A stretch of DNA of 64,000 bases. It comes from Arthrobacter sp. NtRootA1 (GTDB taxonomy: Bacteria; Actinomycetota; Actinomycetes; Actinomycetales; Micrococcaceae). The stretch covers positions 1,798,001 through 1,862,000 of the forward strand of contig NZ_AP024630.1 of assembly GCF_019976975.1 (NCBI RefSeq), read 5' to 3'. The translations under genes and the position numbers were made by a program. Shown here piece after piece: positions 9,558 to 17,139 of the stretch (the first letter of the stretch is position 1; each line of letters starts with the position of its first letter). The notes under the pieces are model-generated. The model was not told the DNA's origin. It did not search any database and saw nothing but the letters and a program-made list of their open reading frames with translations.

Positions 9558-9722
9558 GTGACGGAGTACTGGTACAACGTCAAGACGCATGAGATCGAAG
9601 AGGACGCCATGTCCGATTGGACACAGCTGATTGGCCCTTACAAGACCAGGGAAGAAGCGGAGCACGCGCTGGAAAAGGTCAAGCAACGCAACGATGCCTG
9701 GGACGCCCAGGACGATGACTAG
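9558..9722 (+). CDS. 54-aa SPOR-like small protein
   Basis: A short gene divergent from map. It starts at GTG 9558 with a strong AGGAGGAG ribosome site and ends at TAG 9720-9722. The product begins MTEYWYNVKTHEIEE, continues with a DWTQLIGPYKTREEAEHAL core and ends in an acidic Asp-rich tail. The W/Y-rich start plus GPYxTREEAxxAL is the pattern of small actinobacterial proteins annotated as SPOR-domain-containing. Whether it binds denuded glycan as longer SPOR proteins do is unknown; at 54 residues it would be a minimal version. It has no signal peptide or membrane segment. Confidence 0.8.
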   Translation: MTEYWYNVKTHEIEEDAMSDWTQLIGPYKTREEAEHALEKVKQRNDAWDAQDDD

Positions 9723-9737
9723 GTCGCCAGGACGTAG

Positions 9738-10643
9738 CTAGAAGGAATGCTCAGGTCCGGGAAATTCTCCCGATCTGACATCCGCTCCAAAGGCCGCGGC
9801 GGCATCCGTGAGCGTCGTGCGAAGGTTTGCATACTGCTTGACGAACTTCGCCATCTTGCCCCCTCGCAGTCCGGCCATGTCCTGCCAGACCAGCACTTGG
9901 CCCGTGGTGCTCTTGCCGGCTCCGATGCCTACAGTCGGTACGCGCAGTGCGGCATCGACGGCAGCAGCAGTATCTGCGGGCACCATCTCCATGAGGACGC
10001 TGAAAGCGCCTGCGTCCTGCAAGGCCACAGCGTCATCGATGAGCCGCTGGGCGTCATCGCCCCTGCCTTGGACCCGGTAGCCACCCAGCGAATGTTCACT
10101 CTGGGGAGTGAATCCAATGTGGGCCATGACAGGAATGCCGGCCTGGACCATGGCCTTCACAGTCTCCGCATAGTAGGCAGAGCCCTCGATTTTGACCGCG
10201 TGGGCCAATCCTTCCTTGAGGAAACGGACGCCGGTGGCGACCGCCTGCTCAGTTGAAACCTCGTAGCTGCCAAACGGCAGGTCAGCCAGCACCAGGGCGC
10301 GCTTGGCTGAACGGCTCACCGCCCGGCACAGAGGCAGCAACTCGTCCACTGTGACGGGAAGGCTGGTCTCGTTGCCGAAGACGTTGTTTGAGGCGGAATC
10401 GCCCACCAGGAGGACTTCGATTCCGGCTTGGTCGAAGATCTCAGCGGTGTATTGCTCGTAGGCGGTGAGCATAGCGAAGTGCTCGCCGTTGTCCTTGGCC
10501 TGCTGAAGGTGATGGATGCGCACCCTGCTGACCTGCTTCTTGGCGCCAACTGACGGTGCCTGGGCGGCCGCCGCGGGACCGTTGCCGTAGGGCGCGGGGA
10601 CTTCGGCGGGCGTGGTGGACTCAGGAAGGTTGCTTGGGGCCAT
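9738..10643 (-). CDS. panB: 3-methyl-2-oxobutanoate hydroxymethyltransferase
   Basis: First committed step of pantothenate (CoA) synthesis: transfers a one-carbon unit from 5,10-methylene-THF to alpha-ketoisovalerate, giving ketopantoate. The 301-aa product has a TIM barrel with metal-binding GDSASNNVFG, then VLADLPFGSYE, the VKIEG segment and PVMAHIGFTPQS. About 35 unconserved Ala/Pro-rich residues precede the catalytic domain, as in other actinobacterial PanB. It starts at ATG 10643, preceded by a TAGGCT box with 6-nt spacing. panC and panD are not nearby. Confidence 0.96.
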   Translation of the reverse strand: MAPSNLPESTTPAEVPAPYGNGPAAAAQAPSVGAKKQVSRVRIHHLQQAKDNGEHFAMLTAYEQYTAEIFDQAGIEVLLVGDSASNNVFGNETSLPVTVDELLPLCRAVSRSAKRALVLADLPFGSYEVSTEQAVATGVRFLKEGLAHAVKIEGSAYYAETVKAMVQAGIPVMAHIGFTPQSEHSLGGYRVQGRGDDAQRLIDDAVALQDAGAFSVLMEMVPADTAAAVDAALRVPTVGIGAGKSTTGQVLVWQDMAGLRGGKMAKFVKQYANLRTTLTDAAAAFGADVRSGEFPGPEHSF

Positions 10644-10649
10644 GGATAG

Positions 10650-10655
10650 AGCCTA
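10650..10655 (-). promoter_or_regulatory. -10 box (TAGGCT) of leaderless panB
   Basis: TAGGCT, 6 nt, then ATG 10643 on the minus strand. The same hexamer and spacing occur before the RDD gene at 18890 and the PatA-like gene at 56941. Confidence 0.5.
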
Positions 10656-10692
10656 AGCCGTGCCGACGACGCCTGCCAGCAGTGTGCCAAGG

Positions 10693-10717
10693 GTCACGTT
10701 TGTAAACGCTGTGTTAC
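10693..10717 (+). promoter_or_regulatory. 10-bp-periodic GTCAC / TAAAC / GTTAC repeats
   Basis: GTCAC, 5 nt, TAAAC, 5 nt, GTTAC in the panB-glnA2 divergent region. The 10-bp phasing of GTNAC-type units resembles MtrA sites rather than GlnR boxes, which are phased by 11. Binding is speculative. Confidence 0.3.
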
Positions 10718-10831
10718 GCGCAGCTACTGCGGCGGCATTCCCACCGAATGCTTAGTAGAGTGAAGTCTGAGCTGCCGTGGCTTCAATGACTGGGAACTGC
10801 GGCATGGACACCGAACCGGAAAAGAGGCCCT

Positions 10832-12172
10832 ATGGACCGCCAGCAAGAGTTCGTTCTGCGGACGATCGAAGAGCGTGACGTGCGCTTCGTACGCTTGTGG
10901 TTCACCGACGTCGTGGGTTCACTGAAGTCCGTGGCTCTTGCGCCGGCAGAAGTTGAAGGTGCCTTCGAAGAGGGCCTGGGATTCGATGGCTCAGCGATCG
11001 AGGGCCTTGCGCGGGTTTTTGAGTCGGACATGCTGGCACAGCCTGACCCCTCAACCTTCCAGATCCTGCCTTGGCGCGGTGAGACCGAACAAACGTCCAG
11101 GATGTTCTGTGATGTCTTGACGCCGGACGGGGAACCCTCAGCAGCAGATCCCCGAAACGTCCTCAAGCGGACCCTTGCCAAGGCCGCGGATATGGGATTC
11201 ACCTGCTACACGCACCCTGAAATCGAGTTCTACCTGCTCAAGTCAAAGGAGCTTGGCCCCAATGGTGCGCCCGTCCCGGTTGACGAGGGCGGCTACTTCG
11301 ACCACGTCCCTGGTGGTGTTGCGCAGGACTTCCGACGCACCGCGGTGACCATGCTGGAATCGGTGGGTATCTCGGTGGAGTTCAGCCACCACGAGGGCGG
11401 GCCGGGCCAGAACGAGATTGACCTTCGCTACGCGGATGCCCTGCAGACTGCGGACAACATCATGACCTTCCGCACGGTCATCAAGGAAGTTGCCCTGCAG
11501 CAGGGCACGTATGCCACGTTCATGCCCAAGCCGTTTACGGACCACCCGGGCTCCGGAATGCACACACACTTCTCGCTCTTCGAGGGGGACACCAACGCAT
11601 TCTTCGAAGCCGGCGCCGAGTTCCAGCTGTCCAAGACTGCCCGCCAATTCATTGCCGGTATCCTCAAGCACGCTCCTGAATTCACCGCGGTCACCAATCA
11701 GTTCGTGAACTCCTATAAGCGGCTCTGGGGCGGCGGTGAGGCACCGAGCTATCTGAGCTGGGGCCACAACAACCGCTCCGCGTTGGTGCGTGTGCCGTTG
11801 TACAAGCCCGGCAAGGGCCAGTCGGCGCGCATCGAGTACCGCGGCATCGACTCCGCAACCAACCCGTACCTTGCCTATGCCGTCCTTTTGGGCGCCGGTT
11901 TGAAGGGTATCGAGGAAGGTTACGAACTTCCGGCAGCTGCCGAAGATGACGTTTGGTCGCTGACCTCCGCAGAGCGCAAAGCCATGGGCCACGCTCCGCT
12001 GCCTGCCAGCCTCCACGATGCCATCCGTGCCATGGAGGAGTCGGAGCTGGTGGCCCAGATCCTGGGCGAGCAGGTTTTCGAACACTTCCTGCGCAACAAG
12101 CGCGCGGAATGGCAGGACTACCGCCTCCAGGTCACGCCGTACGAGCTGCAGCGCAACCTCGGCATTCTGTAG
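10832..12172 (+). CDS. glnA2: type I glutamine synthetase, GlnA2 class
   Basis: A 446-aa glutamine-synthetase-fold enzyme that condenses glutamate and ammonia with ATP, or may act on related substrates. It has the beta-grasp N-domain and metal-site segments EIEFYLL, FSHHEGGPGQNEID, the ATP-site KPFTDHPGSGMHTHFS, and NPYLAYAVLL. It is shorter than GlnA1 (474 aa). At the position of the adenylylated Tyr of GlnA1 the sequence reads DDVWSL, so it should escape control by GlnE encoded just downstream. ATG 10832 follows an AAGAGG ribosome site. glnE begins 9 nt after its stop, so they form an operon. Confidence 0.93.
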   Translation: MDRQQEFVLRTIEERDVRFVRLWFTDVVGSLKSVALAPAEVEGAFEEGLGFDGSAIEGLARVFESDMLAQPDPSTFQILPWRGETEQTSRMFCDVLTPDGEPSAADPRNVLKRTLAKAADMGFTCYTHPEIEFYLLKSKELGPNGAPVPVDEGGYFDHVPGGVAQDFRRTAVTMLESVGISVEFSHHEGGPGQNEIDLRYADALQTADNIMTFRTVIKEVALQQGTYATFMPKPFTDHPGSGMHTHFSLFEGDTNAFFEAGAEFQLSKTARQFIAGILKHAPEFTAVTNQFVNSYKRLWGGGEAPSYLSWGHNNRSALVRVPLYKPGKGQSARIEYRGIDSATNPYLAYAVLLGAGLKGIEEGYELPAAAEDDVWSLTSAERKAMGHAPLPASLHDAIRAMEESELVAQILGEQVFEHFLRNKRAEWQDYRLQVTPYELQRNLGIL

Positions 12173-12181
12173 GCAGGGCCA

Positions 12182-15100
12182 ATGAGCCTTGCACGTCGGC
12201 TCATCTCAGCCGGATTCAGTGACCTGGAAAAGGGTGAGCGTTTTCTTGCTGCCCCGGAACTTGAAGGCATCGAACAGGACGCCTTGTTCGCCGGGCTCTC
12301 CTTGGCGGCGAGCCCGGATACCGCGCTGCAATCACTTGTCCGGCTGATTGAGAAGAACCCCGGCCTCAAGAAGTTGGCTGGCGCTGACCCGGACACGAGC
12401 GAATCCCTGTACCGGCTCTTGGGGGCATCGGAGGCGCTGGGTGAGTTCCTCATGCGCAGGCCGGAGCATCTGGACGTTTTTAATGTCCGGGTAAGCCCGG
12501 AGCCACTCCCGGCATCAAGCGAAGAGCTCAGGTCCCTGCTTCTTCGTTCGGTCAAGGCCGAGCCCGGTGCTCAGCGTCCAGTGGCTGGGTTGACGGGGCT
12601 TCCGGCGTACGCGGCCCTGCGGACGGCGTACCGCCGCGGGCTAACGGAGCTTGCCATCAAGGACCTCTGCGCTGCGTCGCCGCAAGACTTCATGCCCGCC
12701 GTGGGTGCAGAGCTTGCAGACCTCGCTGGGGCCGCCATTGAAGCTGCCCTTGCCGTTTCCCGGGCCGAGGCGGCTGCCCAGTTTGACGCCTCGGAGGTTG
12801 CCGACGTCGGGCTCGCAGTCATTGGCATGGGCAAATGTGGTGCCCGCGAGCTGAACTACATTTCCGACGTCGATGTCATTTACGTCATCGAGGCAGAGGA
12901 ACTGGACGACGCCCGCGCCGCGACCATCGGCACCGCCTTGGCGTCCGGCATCTCGCGGGCGATTTCCTCGTCGGCACCTGAACCGGGTTTGTGGGAAGTA
13001 GATCCCAACCTTCGCCCGGAAGGAAAGTCAGGGCCCCTGGTGCGGACGCTGCCCTCGCACCTGAGCTACTACGCCCGGTGGGCTGAGAGCTGGGAATTCC
13101 AGGCGCTGCTGAAGGCCCGGACGATTGCCGGCGACCGCGAGCTCGGCCAACGATACGAAAAGGCCGTCGAGCCACTCGTGTGGGCATCTGCCGGCCGTGA
13201 TGGCTTCGTCGAGTCCGTCCAGGCCATGAGGCGCCGGGTCACGGATTACATTCCGGCTGCCGAGGAACAGCGGCAGATCAAACTTGGGCGTGGCGGGCTG
13301 CGCGACGTCGAATTCACCGTCCAGTTGTTGCAGCTGGTTCACGGCAAGTCGGACGAGTCCCTTCGCTGCCGCGACACCACCTCGGCCATCGCGGCATTGT
13401 CCGCCGGCGGCTACATCGGACGTGCCGACGCCGCCGGTTTCGACAACGCGTACCGCTATCTTCGGCTTCTGGAGCACCGGATTCAATTGTTCCAGTTGCG
13501 CCGAACGCACCTCATGCCCGTGGCGGAGGATGCCCAGCGGGTATTGGCGAAGGCTGTCCTGGGGCCCTTCTCGCTTGAGCGACCCCATCCTGACCAGCTG
13601 ATGGCGACCTGGCAGAAAACCAAACGGTCCGTTCGGGAACTGCACGAGCGTATTTTCTACCGGCCGCTGCTCAATACCGCCGCGAAACTCAGCAGCGAAG
13701 ACGCCAAACTGAGCCCGGAAGCAGCCCAGGGCCGTCTTGCCGCCCTCGGCTACCTCGATCCCCAGGGCGCGATGCGTCACATTGAGGCGCTGACTGCCGG
13801 TGTAAGCCGACGTGCGGCACTGCAGCGGCAACTGTTGCCCATTCTTCTTGGCTGGCTTGCCGAAGGCGTGGATCCCGACGCCGGGCTCCTTGCCTTCCGA
13901 CGGGTCAGCGAAGCGTTGGGCACCACGCACTGGTATTTGGGGATGCTTCGTGATTCCCAGGCGGCAGCCGAACGCCTCTGCCAGGTACTGGCCAATTCAC
14001 GGCTCATTTCGGACCTCCTGGAAGTCTCACCGGAGTCCGTGGCGTGGCTTGGCAGCGACAAGGACCTGGCTCCCATCCCCTTTGAGGCGCAATGGCAGGA
14101 AATCCGGTCTAAATTGTCCCGGCATCCGGATCCGGAGAGTGCCATGCGCCTCATCCGGTTGATCCGTCGCCGGGAGATTCTGCGGACCGCGATTGCCGAT
14201 AGTGCCGGTTTGCTTGACCAGGACGCCGTGGGACTGGCGTTGGCCGAAACAGACCGGGCTGCCGTGCTCGGAGCCCTTCACGTGGCTGAAGCCATCGCTA
14301 CCCAGTCCGATCCTCTGAAAACGGAGGTTCTGGTGGTGGCCATGGGCCGGCAGGGTGGCCGCGAGATCGGCTACGGCTCAGACGCTGACGTCATGTATGT
14401 TCACCGCGCCCGGCCTGGATTCAGCGATGAGGAAGCTCAGGAGCAGGCGACGGCGATAGTCGCCAAAGTCTCCAGCCTTCTCACCCAGCCGCTCAAGCCC
14501 GCCATCATGGCCGAGCGGGTGTTGATGGTGGACGCAGACCTGCGGCCCGAAGGCAAGAACGGCGCCATGGTCCGGTCTTTGGATTCCTATGCCGAGTACT
14601 ACCGCCGGTGGTCACTGATATGGGAAGCGCAGGCGTTGCTGCGGGCGCGTCCCATGGCCGGTTCAGACGACTTGGCAGCGGACTTCCTTCGGCTTATTGA
14701 TCCCATCCGCTACCCGGCTGAGCTCGCCGAACAGGATGTCAGGGAGATCAGGCGCATCAAGGCCCGCGTGGAATCGGAACGGCTGCCTCGAGGCGCTGAT
14801 CCGGCCCGCCATGTGAAGCTTGGCCGTGGTGGATTGAGCGATGTTGAATGGCTTGTCCAGCTCATCCAGTTGCAGCACGCGGGCAAGCAGCCTGCGTTGC
14901 GCACTACGTCCACGCTGGAGGCCCTTGCCGCGGCCGAGGACCTTGGGCTTGTTGGCAAGGACGACGCCGGACTCTTACGTGAGGCGTGGAAGCTCGCCAG
15001 CCGCATCCGCTCGGCGAACGTCATCGTGACAGGCCGGGCATCGGACGTACTTCCATCGTCGCGGAGGGATCTTGAAGCTGTGGCGCGCTGGTGTGGTTAC

Positions 15101-15193
15101 GCGCCTGGAGCCGCAGGACAGTTCGAGGAGGACTACCTGCGCCTGAGTCGCCGTGCCCGGGCTGTCTTCGAAAAAGAGTTCTACGGTAATTGA
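12182..15193 (+). CDS. glnE: bifunctional glutamine synthetase adenylyltransferase / deadenylase
   Basis: Attaches AMP to, and removes it from, a tyrosine of glutamine synthetase according to nitrogen status. The 1003-aa product has two nucleotidyltransferase domains. The N-terminal (adenylyl-removing) one has GKCGARELNYISDVDVIYV with metal aspartates D229 and D231. The C-terminal (adenylyl-transferring) one has GRQGGREIGYGSDADVMYV with D734 and D736. Each is followed by a GRGGLRDVEF or GRGGLSDVEW helical-domain motif. Both active sites look intact. The modifiable partner is GlnA1 at 17140-18564, not the adjacent GlnA2. Confidence 0.97.
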   Translation: MSLARRLISAGFSDLEKGERFLAAPELEGIEQDALFAGLSLAASPDTALQSLVRLIEKNPGLKKLAGADPDTSESLYRLLGASEALGEFLMRRPEHLDVFNVRVSPEPLPASSEELRSLLLRSVKAEPGAQRPVAGLTGLPAYAALRTAYRRGLTELAIKDLCAASPQDFMPAVGAELADLAGAAIEAALAVSRAEAAAQFDASEVADVGLAVIGMGKCGARELNYISDVDVIYVIEAEELDDARAATIGTALASGISRAISSSAPEPGLWEVDPNLRPEGKSGPLVRTLPSHLSYYARWAESWEFQALLKARTIAGDRELGQRYEKAVEPLVWASAGRDGFVESVQAMRRRVTDYIPAAEEQRQIKLGRGGLRDVEFTVQLLQLVHGKSDESLRCRDTTSAIAALSAGGYIGRADAAGFDNAYRYLRLLEHRIQLFQLRRTHLMPVAEDAQRVLAKAVLGPFSLERPHPDQLMATWQKTKRSVRELHERIFYRPLLNTAAKLSSEDAKLSPEAAQGRLAALGYLDPQGAMRHIEALTAGVSRRAALQRQLLPILLGWLAEGVDPDAGLLAFRRVSEALGTTHWYLGMLRDSQAAAERLCQVLANSRLISDLLEVSPESVAWLGSDKDLAPIPFEAQWQEIRSKLSRHPDPESAMRLIRLIRRREILRTAIADSAGLLDQDAVGLALAETDRAAVLGALHVAEAIATQSDPLKTEVLVVAMGRQGGREIGYGSDADVMYVHRARPGFSDEEAQEQATAIVAKVSSLLTQPLKPAIMAERVLMVDADLRPEGKNGAMVRSLDSYAEYYRRWSLIWEAQALLRARPMAGSDDLAADFLRLIDPIRYPAELAEQDVREIRRIKARVESERLPRGADPARHVKLGRGGLSDVEWLVQLIQLQHAGKQPALRTTSTLEALAAAEDLGLVGKDDAGLLREAWKLASRIRSANVIVTGRASDVLPSSRRDLEAVARWCGYAPGAAGQFEEDYLRLSRRARAVFEKEFYGN

Positions 15194-15201
15194 GGCCTGG
15201 A

Positions 15202-15765
15202 ATGCCCGATGATGACCCGGAGCTGGACGTCTTCCCTCGGGATCGTCCTGCGTTGGCGAGCGTTTGGCTTATACCGCTCAAAATGCTGGACGATGACGCG
15301 CGCGCCATCCAATTGGGCGCGGTGGCGGAAATGGCCTTGGCGGCTGATCAAACTGACTTCGTCGGCGACCCGCTCCGTATGATGCTGATCAGTCTTGAAG
15401 AAGAATCCCGCTCTCCCTATGTGATCGAGGCCAACGGGGAGGGTGTGGGCGTCCTGACACTCCAATGGGGAGCGGCGCGCCTTGCAGGATGGCCGGACGA
15501 CGACTCCGCATGGCTTCTCAGGGGTTTCCTCATCGACTCGAAAAGCCAGGGCCGCGGCCTCGGTGTGCTGGCGGCCAAGGCTGCCGTGGAGGAGGCTCGC
15601 AAGTTGACGGCGAGGCAGGGTGGCGGCCAGGCCGGCGTCGTGCTTTCTGTTAACGAGCGCAACCCTGCGGGTCTTGCAGCTTATGCAAAGGCCGGCTTCG
15701 TTGACTGCGGGCGGTACCTCGGCGGCAACTCAGGCCCGCAGCGCATCATGTACAAGGGTTTTTGA
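15202..15765 (+). CDS. GNAT family N-acetyltransferase
   Basis: A 187-aa protein with a C-terminal GNAT fold: a beta-4/loop segment LLRGFLIDSKSQGRGLGVLAAKAA carrying the acetyl-CoA Q/RxxGxG/A signature, then VNERNPAGLAAYAKAGF and the tail RIMYKGF. The substrate is unknown. ATG 15202 has GAGG about 6 nt upstream; a TTG at 15190 overlapping the glnE stop is an alternative. Its tight position behind glnE indicates co-transcription with glnA2-glnE, though no nitrogen role is established. Confidence 0.85.
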   Translation: MPDDDPELDVFPRDRPALASVWLIPLKMLDDDARAIQLGAVAEMALAADQTDFVGDPLRMMLISLEEESRSPYVIEANGEGVGVLTLQWGAARLAGWPDDDSAWLLRGFLIDSKSQGRGLGVLAAKAAVEEARKLTARQGGGQAGVVLSVNERNPAGLAAYAKAGFVDCGRYLGGNSGPQRIMYKGF

Positions 15766-15797
15766 GGATGCTGACGCTTCGTCCCCGGGGAGCTGTT

Positions 15798-15842
15798 GTC
15801 AACGGTCGTTGACGACGATCCTGGATGTCAACTATGGTTGAC
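15798..15842 (+). promoter_or_regulatory. tandem GTCAAC-N4-GTTGAC operators over the promoter of the HTH gene
   Basis: Two identical-arm palindromes: 15798-15813 (spacer ggtc) and 15827-15842 (spacer tatg), with centres 29 bp apart. A promoter can be read as -35 TTGACG (15809-15814), inside the right arm of the first, and -10 TATGGT (15833-15838), spanning the spacer of the second, with 18 nt between. Occupancy of either palindrome would block RNA polymerase. Autoregulation by the gene at 15861 is the simplest reading. Confidence 0.65.
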
Positions 15843-15860
15843 GTCATGGAGGTGGACAGA

Positions 15861-16061
15861 ATGAAAACACTTGTTGGATCGATGGACGGCATGGGTCCTG
15901 CAGAAGCGCTGTATGCCGTAGCTGAACTTCACAAGGAGGTTGGCAGGGCCGAGGCTTCCCTTGTACGTGCAGCCAGGCAGGCCGGTTTGTCGTGGGAGGC
16001 AATCGCACTTTGCCTCGGGGTCACCAAGCAGGCGGTACATAAGAAGTACGGGAAGCAGTAG
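15861..16061 (+). CDS. small helix-turn-helix DNA-binding protein
   Basis: A 66-aa protein. The first half is an Ala/Glu-rich helix (PAEALYAVAELHKEVGRAEA). The second is a helix-turn-helix, SWEAIALCLGVTKQAVHKKYG. This SWxxIxxxLGVTKQAxxKxY pattern is typical of small actinobacterial HTH proteins often encoded beside Clp N-terminal-domain proteins; no Clp_N gene is present here. I start at ATG 15861 because GGAGGTGG sits 6-8 nt upstream. Earlier in-frame starts (15834, 15846) would fall in the operator or ribosome site. Two palindromes over its promoter suggest it represses itself. Confidence 0.8.
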   Translation: MKTLVGSMDGMGPAEALYAVAELHKEVGRAEASLVRAARQAGLSWEAIALCLGVTKQAVHKKYGKQ

Positions 16062-16119
16062 CACTATTCCGGGCGACAGGAACCCGGCCTGGGTCTGTTC
16101 GTCCGGGCCTGCTGTCCCT

Positions 16120-16125
16120 TAGGAT
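16120..16125 (+). promoter_or_regulatory. -10 box (TAGGAT) before 16132, leaderless
   Basis: TAGGAT, 6 nt, GTG 16132. This supports the otherwise weak small gene that follows. Confidence 0.45.
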
Positions 16126-16131
16126 TCTCGC

Positions 16132-16368
16132 GTGACAGTCAGTCGGGATTCAGAGGGTGCAGCCTTCTCAGATGCGTTGTGCTTTCGCTGCGAGCAGGCC
16201 GGGCCGCACTGGTCCTCCCGGCATGGCCGCGGCGACGTTTATGTTTGCCGCCGCTGTTTCGCCACTTTTGCTGACGCCGAATGGCGGCAAGATGATGGGG
16301 GAGCGCAGGGCCATTCACTGTTGGCTGCTGGTGCCCCGGAGGGGCTGGGCCCCTCCAGAACCAAGTAG
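16132..16368 (+). CDS. 78-aa CxxC-CxxC zinc-ribbon-like protein
   Basis: The product has two CxxC knuckles, CFRCEQ (about 17-22) and VCRRCF (about 38-43), with an intervening basic HGRGD loop. That is the layout of a small zinc ribbon. The C-terminal third is low-complexity and unrecognised. It starts at GTG 16132, 6 nt after a TAGGAT box, with no Shine-Dalgarno, consistent with leaderless translation. Function unknown; a second mini CxxC protein follows at 16447. Confidence 0.6.
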   Translation: MTVSRDSEGAAFSDALCFRCEQAGPHWSSRHGRGDVYVCRRCFATFADAEWRQDDGGAQGHSLLAAGAPEGLGPSRTK

Positions 16369-16446
16369 TTTGCTGTGCCGGAAGGGTAAAAAACGAGTAC
16401 ACACTACTCGTGCCCTGACCTGCCCCTGGTAGGCACGATATTTGCT

Positions 16447-16581
16447 ATGACAACCTATGTGATTGAACAAGCGGCACTGGTTCACCGCTGTCAGTGCTGC
16501 GGTGAAGAAACCGATCGGGTGTTTTGCGCGGACTGCGCAGCTCCCCAACAACCTGGAGAAGTCCCGAAAACCAGGCACTAA
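16447..16581 (+). CDS. 44-aa double-CxxC mini protein
   Basis: ATG 16447 to TAA 16579-16581 encodes MTTYVIEQAALVHRCQCCGE, then a short linker and FCADCAAPQQPGEVPKTRH. Two CxxC pairs about 14 residues apart would make a minimal zinc ribbon. No clear ribosome site or TANNNT box is visible. Support comes from the cysteine spacing and from the similar gene just upstream; it could still be a chance frame. Confidence 0.45.
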   Translation: MTTYVIEQAALVHRCQCCGEETDRVFCADCAAPQQPGEVPKTRH

Positions 16582-16666
16582 AGACCAAAGACAAGGTGCT
16601 GGTTCGTCCGTTGAAAAGCCTTATAGACTCGGTTCCGTAACTACTCTCGATGCTTAGGAGAAGTAC

Positions 16667-17020
16667 ATGGAATACAACGGAAGTTCGTTTGAGAAGGCTA
16701 TTCCTGCTGGAGAGTTGGATCGCCGCCATGTGGGCCAGTCCATAAGCTTTCAGCCCAATGATTTCACTGTTGTCTTTGGGACGATTGCGGGCATCGCAAG
16801 AACTGAGGCCCTTGTGTACCTATCGCTTGATGGCGTCTCCGGCGGTACGCATCTGAAGGATGAGTATGACCTCCCCATTGATCGGGACGTGTACCTCCAA
16901 TTGGATCCTCTGAGCACAGCCGAAAAAGGTCTTGCTGATGCCGCAAAGGCCGTCAGGGAAAAACTGGACGAGTTCGGAAAGAACATCCGCGACCGGGATC
17001 AGGGCAAAGAATCCGAGTAG
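16667..17020 (+). CDS. 117-aa protein of unknown function
   Basis: I do not recognise this protein. ATG 16667 is preceded by AGGAG at good spacing. The first 85 residues look like a beta-rich soluble domain (SISFQPNDFTVVFGTIAGI, then ALVYLSLDGVSGG and VYLQLDPL). The last 30 are a charged helix ending DRDQGKESE. There is no signal peptide, membrane segment or cysteine. Its codon choice is less GC-biased than that of neighbouring glnA1. A strong bidirectional terminator follows at 17041. Confidence 0.7.
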   Translation: MEYNGSSFEKAIPAGELDRRHVGQSISFQPNDFTVVFGTIAGIARTEALVYLSLDGVSGGTHLKDEYDLPIDRDVYLQLDPLSTAEKGLADAAKAVREKLDEFGKNIRDRDQGKESE

Positions 17021-17040
17021 TAGGCAGCGGCACGAATAAA

Positions 17041-17081
17041 GGAGGGCCGGCAACAGGTTTTTAACCTGTTGCCGGCCCTCC
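17041..17081. terminator. strong bidirectional terminator between 16667 gene and glnA1
   Basis: A 19-bp perfect stem (17041-17059 with 17063-17081) around a TTT loop, followed by TTATTTT. On the other strand it is followed by CTTTATTCG. It serves the two convergent genes. Confidence 0.9.
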
Positions 17082-17139
17082 TTATTTTGGAATCTCTGTG
17101 GATTCCCTGCGGCTAAGCCTTGCTTAGCCGCCGGTGTTG

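Noticed and set aside
10693..10717. Reading the panB-glnA2 repeats as a GlnR box
   Set aside because: The units are phased by 10 bp, not 11, and the GaAAC half-sites are out of register.
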